Shown here: positions 8,387 to 16,980 of the stretch, one piece after another
How positions within the stretch are numbered: position 1 is the stretch's first letter
Layout of the letters: each line of letters starts with the position of its first letter
NCBI RefSeq assembly: GCF_001427385.1
Contig: NZ_LMGJ01000036.1
Location: 1 to 55,000 of the forward strand
DNA from: Mesorhizobium sp. Root157
GTDB taxonomy: Bacteria; Pseudomonadota; Alphaproteobacteria; Rhizobiales; Rhizobiaceae
Length of the DNA: 55,000 nt
Reading direction: 5' to 3'
Made by a program: the position numbers and the translations under genes
The notes under the pieces: model-generated
Told to the model about the DNA's origin: nothing
Seen by the model: the letters and a program-made list of their open reading frames with translations, nothing else
Database searches by the model: none

Positions 8387-10031
8387 AGAGGACCTCCTTG
8401 AACGGCGCCGGGCCAACCCGGCGATAAACGTCGAGGAAGCGTTCGGAATGATCGCTGCGGATGGCGAGATAGGTCTCCACCAGTGCTTCGACCGCATCGA
8501 CGATCTCGTCCGGGCCGAAGCCGCGTCCGATGATCTCGCCCACGGTGGTGTTCTCGTCCGCCGAACCGCCAAGCGTGATCTGGTAGAGTTCGGCACCCTT
8601 CTTTTCGACGCCGAGAATGCCGATATGGCCGACATGATGATGGCCGCAGGCGTTGATGCAGCCCGAAATCTTGAGCTTCAACTCGCCGATGTCGCGCTGC
8701 CGTTCCAATGAGGAAAAGCGCCTGGCGATCTGTTGCGCCACCGGAATGGAGCGGGCATTGGCGAGCGCGCAATAATCGAGGCCGGGGCATGCGATGATGT
8801 CGCTGATCAGCCCGGCATTGGCGGTCGCCAGGCCGATTTCCACCAGCCCGTCATAGACCGCCTTGAGGTCGGCGCGCGCCACATGCGGCAGGACCAGGTT
8901 CTGCTCGTGCGTGACCCGCACCTCGTCGAAGGCGTAGCGTTCGGCCAGATCGGCGATCGCCTCCATCTGGCTGTCGCTGATGTCGCCGGGAGTTTCGCCG
9001 ATGCTCTTCAGCGAAATCGTCACCGCCGCATAGTCGGGGTTGCGGTGGGTGGTGACGTTCTGGCCGAGCCATTCGCCGAATGAACGGGAATCCAGCCGCG
9101 CCACGCGCACGGCCTCGTCGCCTTCCGGTCGGGCGGTCAGGGCCGGCGGGGCGAAATAGGACCGGATGGCGCTAACGTCCTGTTCCGGCAGCTTGAGTTC
9201 GCCGTCCTTCAGCGCCTGCCATTCGGCCTCGACCCAGCTTGCCAGTTCTTCGGTGCCGGTTTCGTGAACGAGGATCTTGATGCGCGCCTTGAACTTGTTG
9301 TCGCGGCGGCCGTGCAAATTGTAGACGCGCAGGATCGCCGTGACATAGGACAGAAGGTGCTCCTGCGGCAGGAAATCGCGGATCTTCTTGGCCACCATCG
9401 GCGTGCGGCCAAGCCCGCCGCCGACATAGACGGCAAAGCCGAGTTCACCCTCGTCGTTCTTCTTCAGGTGCAGGCCGATGTCGTGCGTCTTGATGGCCGC
9501 GCGGTCGCGCTCGGCACCGGTCACCGCGATCTTGAACTTGCGCGGCAGGTAGGAGAATTCCGGGTGCACCGACGACCATTGGCGCAGGATCTCGGCATAA
9601 GGGCGCGGATCGGCGACCTCGTCGGCGGCGGCACCGGCGAAGTGATCGGCGGTGACGTTGCGGATGCAGTTGCCGCTGGTCTGGATGGCGTGCATCTCGA
9701 CCGTGGCGAGATCGGCCAGGATCGCCGGCACGTCCGACAGCGCCGGCCAGTGGAACTGGATGTTCTGGCGCGTGGTGAAGTGGCCGTAACCCTTGTCGTA
9801 GGTGCGGGCGATATGGGCGAGCATGCGCAACTGGCGCGGATGCAGCGTGCCATAGGGAATGGCGATGCGCAGCATGTAGGCGTGCAGTTGCAGGTAGACG
9901 CCGTTCATCAGCCTGAGCGGCCGGAACTGGTCCTCGGTGATCTCGCCGGCCAACCGGCGCTCCACCTGGTCGCCGAACTGCGCGACGCGGGCCTGAACAA
10001 ATTCGTGGTCGAACTCATCGTAGCGATACAT
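8361..10031 (-). CDS. cysI: sulfite reductase hemoprotein
   Basis: A 556-residue siroheme and [4Fe-4S] enzyme that reduces sulfite to sulfide by six electrons for cysteine synthesis. The cluster cysteines are visible as CPGLDYC and GCINACGHHH. The duplicated ferredoxin-like half-domains begin with RLMNGVYLQLHAYMLRIAIPYG and continue through HFTTRQNIQFHW. No CysJ flavoprotein lies in the cluster, so electrons probably come from ferredoxin or from the neighbouring DUF934 or DUF2849 proteins (inference). The start at MYRYDEFDHEF is chosen over an upstream in-frame ATG because the upstream codons run into a palindromic repeat. It is preceded by DUF2849 and overlaps cysH by 26 bases. Confidence 0.95.
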   Translation of the reverse strand: MYRYDEFDHEFVQARVAQFGDQVERRLAGEITEDQFRPLRLMNGVYLQLHAYMLRIAIPYGTLHPRQLRMLAHIARTYDKGYGHFTTRQNIQFHWPALSDVPAILADLATVEMHAIQTSGNCIRNVTADHFAGAAADEVADPRPYAEILRQWSSVHPEFSYLPRKFKIAVTGAERDRAAIKTHDIGLHLKKNDEGELGFAVYVGGGLGRTPMVAKKIRDFLPQEHLLSYVTAILRVYNLHGRRDNKFKARIKILVHETGTEELASWVEAEWQALKDGELKLPEQDVSAIRSYFAPPALTARPEGDEAVRVARLDSRSFGEWLGQNVTTHRNPDYAAVTISLKSIGETPGDISDSQMEAIADLAERYAFDEVRVTHEQNLVLPHVARADLKAVYDGLVEIGLATANAGLISDIIACPGLDYCALANARSIPVAQQIARRFSSLERQRDIGELKLKISGCINACGHHHVGHIGILGVEKKGAELYQITLGGSADENTTVGEIIGRGFGPDEIVDAVEALVETYLAIRSDHSERFLDVYRRVGPAPFKEVLYGAEAKAA

Positions 10032-10069
10032 GGTCGTGTTTCCGTGGCCGTTTGTTTGCTGCGTTTCCC

Positions 10070-10119
10070 GAGCATGACCTTGTCCGAAAACCGGGGCCAC
10101 TTTTCGGGGTCATGCTCTA
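10070..10119. repeat. palindromic repeat between DUF2849 and cysI
   Basis: One copy of the same element found near cysH, with arms AGCATGACC and GGTCATGCT and core CCGAAAACCGGGGCCACTT. It fills the gap in the cys operon. Its right edge CTA (10117-10119) is the reverse of the DUF2849 stop codon TAG. Confidence 0.88.
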
Positions 10120-10416
10120 GGCGGCTTGTTGGATGCGGGCCTGCTTGCCGAGGTCGTTGCGAATGGTCGGGCCGGCGGCGCGGATACGCTCGCGCAGCCG
10201 GATAGGGTGGATTGAGCCGTCGACGATTTCGATGTCGATCAGGTTGACGTCGACGACGAGATTGTCGGCCAGCGCCTGGTTGCCGATAGATTCGAGCGCT
10301 TCCTGGCTACCCTTGTCATGGGCGATCAGCGCCTCGGCGATCGTCTCGACCCATTGGCCATCGGCGTACCAGACGGCTTCGCCGTCGCTCAGCCGGTTTG
10401 CGGTCAACAGCTTCAT
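10117..10416 (-). CDS. DUF2849 protein of the cys operon
   Basis: A 99-residue soluble protein of the DUF2849 family, which occurs beside sulfite reductase genes in alphaproteobacteria. Its biochemical role is not known. The sequence starts MKLLTANRLSDGEAVWYADGQW, typical of the family, and ends with RIRAAGPTIRNDLGKQ. Its ATG overlaps the cysG stop by four bases (ATGA), so it is translated with cysG. Its stop codon TAG is the first triplet of a palindromic repeat, so the last residues may have been altered by insertion of that element. Candidate roles are an electron-transfer or assembly helper for CysI, which is inference from context only. Confidence 0.85.
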   Translation of the reverse strand: MKLLTANRLSDGEAVWYADGQWVETIAEALIAHDKGSQEALESIGNQALADNLVVDVNLIDIEIVDGSIHPIRLRERIRAAGPTIRNDLGKQARIQQAA

Positions 10417-11861
10417 GCATCCACTCCTTCGATCCTGGGGTGAGCGTGCTGGAGCTTGCCAAGGGCAAGGGGTTCGGAATGCTCGAAATTGGCGCCGGCG
10501 ACGGCATCGCCGATGATGGTCATCACCGGGCCGGAAAGATCGTTTCGCGCTTCCAGCGATGGCAGGTCGGCCAGCGTGCCGTGGAACTTGCGGCGATGGC
10601 CAAGGCTGGCGTTCTCGACCACCGCGACCGCCGTATCGGAGGCAAGGCCGGCTTCCATCAAGCGCCCGGCAACCTCTGCGGCAACCGAGCGGCCCATATA
10701 GACGGCGACGGTGGCGCCCGAGATGGCAAGCTTGGCCCAGTCGGGCAGCGAATTGCCTTTCAGGTCGTGGCCGGTAGTGAACACCAGCGAGGAGGTGACG
10801 CCGCGCAAGGTCAGCGGCAACTCGAAATCGGCGGCGGCGGCGAAAGCTGCGGTGACGCCCGGCACGACCTCGTAGGAAATGCCGGCATCGCGCAGCGCAG
10901 CCATTTCCTCGCCGGCACGGCCGAACACCAGCGGATCGCCGCTCTTGAGGCGCACGACGCGCTTGCCCTCGCGGCCAAGCTCGACCAGCAGGGAATTGAT
11001 CTCGGCCTGGGTCTTTGAATGGCAGCCCTTGCGCTTGCCGACCGAGACGCGCTCGGCATCGCGGCGGCCCATGGCGACAACGGCTTCCGGAACCAAAGCG
11101 TCGTAAAGGATGATGTCGGCATCCATCAGCAGGCGCTGCGCCCGAAGCGTCAAAAGGTCTTCCGCGCCGGGACCCGCGCCGACCAGCGCGATGTGGCCGG
11201 TGGATCGTGTGGTGGAAACAAGCAGGCGCGAGGCCGCATCATGGGCCTCGGCAAGCCGACCGGCAGCGATAGCGCGCGCAGGCGCGCCGGAAAAGAAATC
11301 GCTCCAGAAGCGCCGCCGCGCCGCACCCTTGGGCAGCAGCCGCTCGGCGGCATGGCGGAACGAAACGGCAAGCGTTGCCAGCGAGCCGAGCGAAGGCGAC
11401 AGCAACTGGTCGATACGGGCGCGGATCATCTGGGCAAGCACCGGCCCTGCCCCTTCGGTGCCGATGGCGATGGCGACCGGCGCGCGGTTGACCAGCGCGG
11501 GCGTAAAGAAATCGCACAGGTCGAGACGATCGACGGCATTGACCGCAATACCCTGCCGGCGCGCATCTGCTGCAACGCGGCGGTCGAGATCTTCCTCGCC
11601 GCTAGCCGCGAACACCATGATGGAACCAGCAAGATGGGCCGGCGCATAGGGTGCAGCGATATGGACAGCACCGTTGGCAGTGATCCAGTCGAGCAGGTCG
11701 GCCGAGGCTTGGTGCGCAATGATGCTGAGCCGGGCCGATGACTGGCTAAGCAGCCGCGCCTTGGCGAGCGCTTCCTCGCCGCCGCCGACGATGGCCACGG
11801 TCTTGCCCTCAACCCGCAGGAACACGGGGAAAGCATTCAGCTTGGGAGTGTCATGCGCCAT
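10413..11861 (-). CDS. cysG: siroheme synthase (multifunctional CysG)
   Basis: A 482-residue fusion that makes siroheme, the cofactor of CysI, from uroporphyrinogen III. The N-terminal half (about 1-210) is the NAD-dependent precorrin-2 dehydrogenase/ferrochelatase, with VGGGEEALAKARLL near residue 26. The C-terminal half (about 220-465) is the SAM-dependent uroporphyrinogen methyltransferase, with LVGAGPGAEDLLTLRA, RLKSGDPLVFGRAGEE and YEVVPGVTAA. It is the first gene of a minus-strand operon with DUF2849, cysI, cysH and DUF934, so the cofactor and its enzyme are made together. The 165 bases upstream should contain the operon promoter; no regulator site is obvious. Confidence 0.95.
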   Translation of the reverse strand: MAHDTPKLNAFPVFLRVEGKTVAIVGGGEEALAKARLLSQSSARLSIIAHQASADLLDWITANGAVHIAAPYAPAHLAGSIMVFAASGEEDLDRRVAADARRQGIAVNAVDRLDLCDFFTPALVNRAPVAIAIGTEGAGPVLAQMIRARIDQLLSPSLGSLATLAVSFRHAAERLLPKGAARRRFWSDFFSGAPARAIAAGRLAEAHDAASRLLVSTTRSTGHIALVGAGPGAEDLLTLRAQRLLMDADIILYDALVPEAVVAMGRRDAERVSVGKRKGCHSKTQAEINSLLVELGREGKRVVRLKSGDPLVFGRAGEEMAALRDAGISYEVVPGVTAAFAAAADFELPLTLRGVTSSLVFTTGHDLKGNSLPDWAKLAISGATVAVYMGRSVAAEVAGRLMEAGLASDTAVAVVENASLGHRRKFHGTLADLPSLEARNDLSGPVMTIIGDAVAGANFEHSEPLALGKLQHAHPRIEGVDA

Positions 11862-12026
11862 TGCGGTAAAACCCTGAACAGGCTGACATTTTTAGCCGTG
11901 CTCAGGGAAGATCAGAAGAAACGCACTCGCGCGCCGTTTGACTGAATGCAATCGCTTTTCTGAAAGCGGGGAATGGCGAAGAATAAATTTTCAGGTTGGC
12001 GAGCGGCGTGCGCTGGACGCGCAACT

Positions 12027-12776
12027 TCAGACGTGCTGGCCGCCGTTGATGTGGATTTCCGAACCGGTCACGTAGGAGGCCTGGGTGGAGCACAGGAAGA
12101 AGATGATGTCGGCCACTTCCGCCGTCGTGCCGAGACGGCGCAACGGGATCGTCTCGACGATCTTCTCCGTTCCCGGCGACAGGATAGCGGTGTCGATCTC
12201 GCCCGGCGCGATGGCGTTGACGCGAATGCCGTGCGGCCCGAAATCGTGCGCCATCTCGCGCGTCAGCGAACCGAGCGCCGCCTTCGAGGTGGCGTAAGCC
12301 GTCCCGGCGAAGGGATGCACGCGCGTGCCGGCGATGGAGGTGACGTTGACGATCGAGCCCTTGGCCGTCGCCAGTTCCCGAAACAGGCCGCGCGCCAGCA
12401 TGATCGGCGCGAAGAAATTGACCTGGAACACGTCGCGCCAGACATGCATCGGCGTGTCGATGGAATTCATGCGGCCGCTGCCGGGAAGTTTGGGTGAAAT
12501 GCCGGCATTGTTGACCAGCGCGTGGAGCTGGCCGCCATGCGCTTCCAGCCGGTGGCGGATTTCCGATACGGCGACGCCGACATCCTCCTGGTCGGCAAGA
12601 TCGACCTTGATGTGATCCTCAGGCCCGGCCGGCCACGGGCAATCCTCGGCGAACGCCTGCCTGGAACAGGTAATGACGCGCCACCCTTCGCGCGAGAAGC
12701 GCTTGACTGTGGCGTGGCCGATGCCACGGCTGGCGCCGGTCAAAACGATGGTCTTTCTTGCGTCCATATCGGCCAT
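12027..12776 (-). CDS. short-chain dehydrogenase/reductase
   Basis: A 249-residue NAD(P)-dependent oxidoreductase of the classical SDR family. The dinucleotide motif TGASRGIGH is at about residue 14, NNAGIS follows near 90, and the catalytic Ser-Tyr-Lys set appears as VTSIAG and YATSK. The C-terminal YVTGSEIHINGG is the usual end of the fold. The substrate cannot be deduced; similar proteins act on sugars, acyl groups and secondary alcohols. GGAGA lies about 8 bases before the chosen ATG at 12776; the longer frame upstream has no support. It stands alone between the cys operon and the penicillin-binding protein gene and has the same orientation as both. Confidence 0.88.
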   Translation of the reverse strand: MADMDARKTIVLTGASRGIGHATVKRFSREGWRVITCSRQAFAEDCPWPAGPEDHIKVDLADQEDVGVAVSEIRHRLEAHGGQLHALVNNAGISPKLPGSGRMNSIDTPMHVWRDVFQVNFFAPIMLARGLFRELATAKGSIVNVTSIAGTRVHPFAGTAYATSKAALGSLTREMAHDFGPHGIRVNAIAPGEIDTAILSPGTEKIVETIPLRRLGTTAEVADIIFFLCSTQASYVTGSEIHINGGQHV

Positions 12777-12933
12777 TCGATGTTCTCCGGGGCACACATG
12801 TAGCCGAACCGACCGGCACTGGCGAGAGGCACGCGACCTTGTCACAGCCGGCGAGTCGCGGGTGGCCCGAAGAGCGCGAGGGAGCCAGCAAAGTCAAGCG
12901 ACCGAGCGTCGCCGCTGCCCGTCGCTCATCTGC

Positions 12934-12959
12934 CTGCCTGCATTCCTGCAGGAAGGCAG
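12934..12959 (-). terminator. hairpin just past the penicillin-binding protein gene
   Basis: An imperfect stem centred on the palindrome TTCCTGCAGGAA (12943-12954), extended by CTGCC/GGCAG. It starts 6 bases after the stop of the penicillin-binding protein gene. No uridine tract follows, so termination is only suggested. Confidence 0.35.
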
Positions 12960-12964
12960 ACAGA

Positions 12965-15205
12965 TCAGCCGCCGGTGAGCAGGTCGAAGATCGAACCGCC
13001 GTTCTTCTTCATCGGCCCGCCGACGTCGCCGGGCGGCACAGGCCGCTTGATCGAGGCGGTCGAACCGCCATCGCCGGGCATCGCCAGCTTGCCGCCGCCG
13101 TTTTCGGCCACCGGCACGTTGCGTACCGGCCTGTTGGCGGGAACCAACGGAACGGGATCGCCACCGACATCGGCTGGCGGGGCCTTGCGGATCGCGCCAC
13201 CGTCGACGACTGCATCAGAGGGCTTCGATTTCCACGTTCCCGGCAATGGCGCGACCGGCACACCTTCGTGTGCTGCGACCATGAATTCATGCCAGGCCTG
13301 CGCCGGCAGCGCGCCGCCGGTGACTTTCTTCATGGGCCGGCCATCGTCGTTGCCGAACCACACGCCGGTGGTGAGATTGGCGGTGTAGCCGACAAACCAG
13401 GCGTCGCGCGAATTCTGGCTGGTGCCGGTCTTGCCTGCCGACGGCCATGCGAAAGCGGCCTTGCGCGCCGTTCCCGTTTCGACCGTACCGGTCATCATGG
13501 CGTTCATCATGCCGACGATCTCGGGCTTGATGACGCGCGGCGCGCTGCCGGCCGAATTCTCGTAGAGCACCTTGCCCTTGGCCGTCGTGACGCGGCGGAT
13601 GAAATGCACCGGCGGGCGATAGCCGCCGTTGGCGAACGGCACATAGGCGGCCGTCAGTTCGAGCGGCGTGACTTCAGACGTGCCGAGCGAAATGGTGACG
13701 TTGTTCTGCAATTCGGACTGGATGCCCATGCGTCGGGCAGCCTCGACCACGGCATCGGGTCCGACCTCCATGGTCAACTGCGCCGCCACCGAATTCAGCG
13801 ATTTGGCCAGCGCCGTCGCCAGCGTGACCTTGCCGTAATATTTGCCGCCGTAGTTTTCCGGCTTCCACTTGCCGATGCGGATCGGCGCGTCGTTGCGCAC
13901 GCTGTCGGGCGTGCGGCCCGACTCCAGCGCCGCCATGTAGACGAACGGCTTGAAGGCCGAACCCGGCTGGCGGCGCGCTTCGGAGGCGCGGTCGAACTGG
14001 CTGGTCGAATAGTCGTAGCCCCCGACCATTGCCCTGACCGCGCCGGAATTGTCGATCGAGACAAGCGCCCCCTGGCTGACGTCGAGCTTGTTGCCGTTCT
14101 CGTCGATCAGCCGGCGGATCGACTTTTCGGCAAGCCTCTGCAGGTTGAGATCGATGGTGGTGTCGACGATGATGTCGCCCTCGACCTCCCCGATCAGGTC
14201 GGGCAGTTCCTCCATCACCGTATCTGCGACATAGTTCTCCGAACCGGTCCAGTAGGAAGGCGAGCGCGTTGCCGGCGCGCTCATGGCAAAGGTGAGTTCC
14301 TTCGCCGAGATCATGCCTTCGTCGCGCATGGCGGCCAGCACCAGTTGCGAGCGCTCCTCGGCGGCCTTCGGATCGCGCGCCGGCGACAGCCGGGACGGCG
14401 CCTTGAGCAGGCCGGCGAGGAGTGCCGCCTCAGGCAGCGACACGTCGCGCGCGCCCTTGCCGAAATAGCGGCGCGAAGCCGCCTCCACGCCATAGGCGCC
14501 CGAGCCGAAATAGACCCGGTTGAGATACATTGCCAGGATCTGGTCCTTGCTGTGCTTGTGCTCGAGCCACAGCGCAAGCAACACTTCCTGCACCTTGCGC
14601 TCCAGCGTGCGGTCGGGTTTGAGGAACAGGTTCTTGGCAAGCTGCTGGGTGATCGTCGAGCCGCCCTGCGAGAAGCGGCCGTTGACCACGTTGGTCGCCA
14701 TCGCCCGGGCAAGCCCGATCGGATCGATGCCGAAATGCGAATAGAAACGGCGGTCCTCGATGGCGATGACGGCTTGCGGGATATAGGGCGACATGCCCTT
14801 GAGGCCGACCGCCTCGCCGCCGCTCATGCCGCGATTGGCGACGAGCTGGCCATCGACGGAAACGATCTTGATGTTGGGCGCGCGTTCGGGGATCGCCCAG
14901 GTGGTGGCCGACGGCATCTTGGCGCCGTAGTAGACCACCAGGCCGGCGCCGGCGATGCCGCACCAGATGGCGAGCACGAAGCACCAGTAGGCGAGCCGTG
15001 CGAAAATGCCCAACAGGCCGCGCCGCGACTTGCGGCGGCCACGCGGCGATTTTGCCTTGGTTGCCTTGGCCGGCTTGCGTTTGGCAGAGGTCTTGCGGCT
15101 GGGCACGATGCGATCCTCCTCACGCACCGCAAAGCCCAACGACGCGGCACCGCGTGCCGGTTCGTCGAAGCTGGGCTCGATGCGTCTGTCCCTGCGGTTC
15201 GCCAT
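12965..15205 (-). CDS. mrcA: class A penicillin-binding protein 1A
   Basis: A 746-residue bifunctional peptidoglycan synthase. After a basic cytoplasmic tail comes one membrane anchor at about residues 64-95. The glycosyltransferase (GT51) domain has the catalytic glutamate in IEDRRFYSHFGID and QGGSTITQQLAKNLFL. The transpeptidase domain has the acyl-enzyme serine in QPGSAFKPF, then SLN and KTGTS. The C-terminal 90 residues are proline/glycine-rich and probably disordered in the periplasm. Length and order fit the PbpC/1A subgroup of rhizobia. In many relatives an amidase gene precedes it, but none is found here. The protein stands as a single transcription unit, and mrcA is used as a family symbol only. 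Confidence 0.92.
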   Translation of the reverse strand: MANRRDRRIEPSFDEPARGAASLGFAVREEDRIVPSRKTSAKRKPAKATKAKSPRGRRKSRRGLLGIFARLAYWCFVLAIWCGIAGAGLVVYYGAKMPSATTWAIPERAPNIKIVSVDGQLVANRGMSGGEAVGLKGMSPYIPQAVIAIEDRRFYSHFGIDPIGLARAMATNVVNGRFSQGGSTITQQLAKNLFLKPDRTLERKVQEVLLALWLEHKHSKDQILAMYLNRVYFGSGAYGVEAASRRYFGKGARDVSLPEAALLAGLLKAPSRLSPARDPKAAEERSQLVLAAMRDEGMISAKELTFAMSAPATRSPSYWTGSENYVADTVMEELPDLIGEVEGDIIVDTTIDLNLQRLAEKSIRRLIDENGNKLDVSQGALVSIDNSGAVRAMVGGYDYSTSQFDRASEARRQPGSAFKPFVYMAALESGRTPDSVRNDAPIRIGKWKPENYGGKYYGKVTLATALAKSLNSVAAQLTMEVGPDAVVEAARRMGIQSELQNNVTISLGTSEVTPLELTAAYVPFANGGYRPPVHFIRRVTTAKGKVLYENSAGSAPRVIKPEIVGMMNAMMTGTVETGTARKAAFAWPSAGKTGTSQNSRDAWFVGYTANLTTGVWFGNDDGRPMKKVTGGALPAQAWHEFMVAAHEGVPVAPLPGTWKSKPSDAVVDGGAIRKAPPADVGGDPVPLVPANRPVRNVPVAENGGGKLAMPGDGGSTASIKRPVPPGDVGGPMKKNGGSIFDLLTGG

Positions 15206-15554
15206 GCCCCGATATTGCCCGTCCCCTGCCGATGGCGATCGAGTGGAGGCTAGATGCGGCGATTTAAGGGCGGGTTAAAATCGCGCAATTTAAAGCTATT
15301 TGTTTTCAACCGTTTGGGCGGCATCTGTTACCGCTCTGAGCACGGGTGGCCTGACCAGCTTTTTTCCGAAAACCACCGACACGCGTCGTGACACTTGCAT
15401 CGAAGGTGCTCAATCCGGTTACCGGCGTAGCTTCTTGGTCAGGCCATGCCGCGGCCGTGATATGGGCCCAAGGCGGCCGGCGAAACGGCGATGAAGGGAT
15501 TGACGCGGGGCGTTCATTCGCAAAACCGCGCCCTACCGAAGGCGGCTGCGCAGA
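15206..15554. other. intergenic region upstream of the penicillin-binding protein gene
   Basis: The 350 bases hold no convincing gene. The first 100 are AT-richer and likely contain the mrcA promoter. GGCCTGACCA (15348-15357) and its complement TGGTCAGGCC (15436-15445) form a widely spaced inverted repeat of unknown meaning. Confidence 0.4.
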
Positions 15555-16001
15555 TTAATTTGCCGCTTTTTCCATTTCGAGCCTCAGTGCGCGAAGGCGG
15601 GCAGTTTTCCGTTCGCGTTCACGGCGCTCTGACAGAATATGTTCTCGCGCAACTCTGTCTGCTCTCGCGTGCCTGTCTTCCGGCCTCTCTCGCTGTGCTG
15701 CTATCATCTTTCTTTTCTCCATATTGCATTTCCAATATGGGATTTTTATCTTTGATTTAAAAGTGCGGGCGACGAAAGGTCGCCCCAAAGACCGCAGTAA
15801 GACCAGATCCAAAAGGCGCACGAAGGCGCTACGATCTGGCTCTCCGGCAGTATCACTAATTTTAAAATTCAAAACATCCACATGAGAAAACGGAGAAGTT
15901 TTTCTTGCGGTTTTGAGAATGTCCTCGACGTGATCTTCTGCCGAGTATTCGGCGTCAACGTCAATTTTTACCGTCAAAGTGACGTGAACGCGCTTTTTCA
16001 C
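15555..16001 (-). CDS. orphan protein with charged C-terminal helix, low GC
   Basis: A 148-residue reading frame with a GTG start preceded by GGGAGCGGGGG. The N-terminal 55 residues (VTLTVKIDVDAEYSAEDHVEDILKTARK ...) look like a small alpha/beta domain. The last 55 residues, from MEKRKMIAAQRERPEDRHAR onward, form a long, highly charged helix. No known family is recognised. Codons are AT-rich compared with neighbours (many AAA, TTT, ATT), which suggests foreign origin. Alternatively, only the 55-residue C-terminal part is a gene, starting at the ATG at 15722; that ATG sits inside a perfect 8-bp hairpin (15719-15740). Both readings are open. Confidence 0.45.
   Translation of the reverse strand: MKKRVHVTLTVKIDVDAEYSAEDHVEDILKTARKTSPFSHVDVLNFKISDTAGEPDRSAFVRLLDLVLLRSLGRPFVARTFKSKIKIPYWKCNMEKRKMIAAQRERPEDRHARADRVAREHILSERRERERKTARLRALRLEMEKAAN
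15719..15740 (-). promoter_or_regulatory. hairpin covering an internal ATG
   Basis: CCATATTG (15719-15726) and CAATATGG (15733-15740) form a perfect stem with a 6-base loop. The minus-strand ATG at 15722-15720 lies in one arm, so an mRNA hairpin could hide this alternative start codon. Confidence 0.4.
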
Positions 16002-16144
16002 TTATGCCCCCGCTCCCGAAAGCTGTCCAAGCCAAGCTCATTTGGAAACGCTAATCAAGCGGCTGCTTGATACGGCGATGAAGGGCGTCACGCTCACCGA
16101 ACGCGCCCATAATGGATTCGACACTTTGGCGCTTTCACAAGCAA

Positions 16145-16173
16145 CTGCCGCGGTACATGCAATACCGCGGCAG
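16145..16173. terminator. 11-bp perfect hairpin
   Basis: CTGCCGCGGTA (16145-16155) pairs with TACCGCGGCAG (16163-16173) across a 7-base loop. It lies about 160 bases beyond the end of the glycine-repeat gene and could end its transcript. Only a weak T-rich tract follows on the minus strand. Confidence 0.4.
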
Positions 16174-16247
16174 CGTTTCGTGTTGCTGAGCCTAGAGCGC
16201 GTCGCGATCTTTCAGATTCGCGGGCTGCGCTCCAAGTACCTGTTTCC

Positions 16248-16296
16248 ATGCATGTCGTTATCCCGAAACCGGTTCCCACTTTCGGACGACATGCAT
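16248..16296. repeat. palindromic repeat, diverged copy
   Basis: Arms ATGCATGTCGT and ACGACATGCAT surround the core CCCGAAACCGGTTCCCACTT. It is the second subtype of the element seen near cysH, lying 34 bases past the end of the glycine-repeat gene. Confidence 0.85.
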
Positions 16297-16329
16297 TAGC
16301 CGGACCCGGGAGAATTCAGACCCGCAGCC

Positions 16330-16980
16330 TCAGAGCTTGGCCATCTGCAATATCTTGCAAAGCTGGGCCAATTGCGCGTCGTAGCTGCCCGGATTGCCGA
16401 GGACATCGATGCACCGCTTGCGCAGCATCCGGACCTGGCTGGGCGACATGTTGGCGATGACGCCGGGGACTTTGCCCAGGCCAGGATTTGTCGGACCCGT
16501 CGGCCCGGCTCCCGGGCCGGTCGGTGTCGGTGTGGGCTGGCCAATCCCAATGTTGACGCCGATCCCCGACGGTCCGCCAAGGCCCACGCCGACACGAGCG
16601 GAGACCGCTTGCTCGCCGCCGACGCTAAGTCCGGTGCCCGCATTGAGCCCGCTCTTGCCGCCAACCGACGCACCCAGACCTGCCGAAACAGCGCTTGTGC
16701 CGCCAACATTGGCGCCAACGCCCGCATTGACGCCGTCCTTGCCGCCGAGAGAGGCCTTGGCGCCGACGTCGAGGCCCTTGCTGGTTCCCACCCCGACGCC
16801 TGCATTCAGACCTTTGGAGCCGCCGACAGAGACCCCGACGCCCAGTCCGCCATTCTTGCCGCCGACACTGACGCCAAGATCTTTGCCCCCAATTTCCAGC
16901 GCCTGGACCGGGAAGGCCAGAGCCAACGCGAAAGCAGATGCGCAAAGGAACTTTGCCCGTGAGTTGCCCGAGTATGCCAT
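16330..16980 (-). CDS. secreted glycine-rich repeat protein
   Basis: A 216-residue exported protein of unknown function. A signal peptide is clear (basic RAK, then FLCASAFALALAFPVQA, cleavage near residue 28). Residues 29-160 are an imperfect repeat of 16-18 residues built on VGG-K-GLNAGVGV-type units, free of cysteine and aromatics, which could fold as a beta-solenoid or stay extended. A PTPTPTGPGAGPTGP linker follows. The last 50 residues form a helical domain with two cysteines (RKRCIDV and LAQLCKI) that may make a disulfide in the periplasm. GGAGGC is well placed before the ATG at 16980. Its long AT-rich upstream region suggests complex regulation. A matrix or cell-surface role is possible but not shown. 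Confidence 0.75.
   Translation of the reverse strand: MAYSGNSRAKFLCASAFALALAFPVQALEIGGKDLGVSVGGKNGGLGVGVSVGGSKGLNAGVGVGTSKGLDVGAKASLGGKDGVNAGVGANVGGTSAVSAGLGASVGGKSGLNAGTGLSVGGEQAVSARVGVGLGGPSGIGVNIGIGQPTPTPTGPGAGPTGPTNPGLGKVPGVIANMSPSQVRMLRKRCIDVLGNPGSYDAQLAQLCKILQMAKL

Larger units (their letters stand above)
16002..16329. other. gene-free region with hairpin and repeat
   Basis: No gene is supported here. It contains the perfect hairpin at 16145-16173 and a rhizobial palindromic repeat at 16248-16296, both listed separately. The stretch 16190-16250 resembles the longer form of the dispersed repeat. Confidence 0.5.

Noticed and set aside
12758..15253. An 831-codon plus-strand frame
   Set aside because: Antisense to the penicillin-binding protein gene; rich in Arg, Gly and His with no domain or ribosome site.
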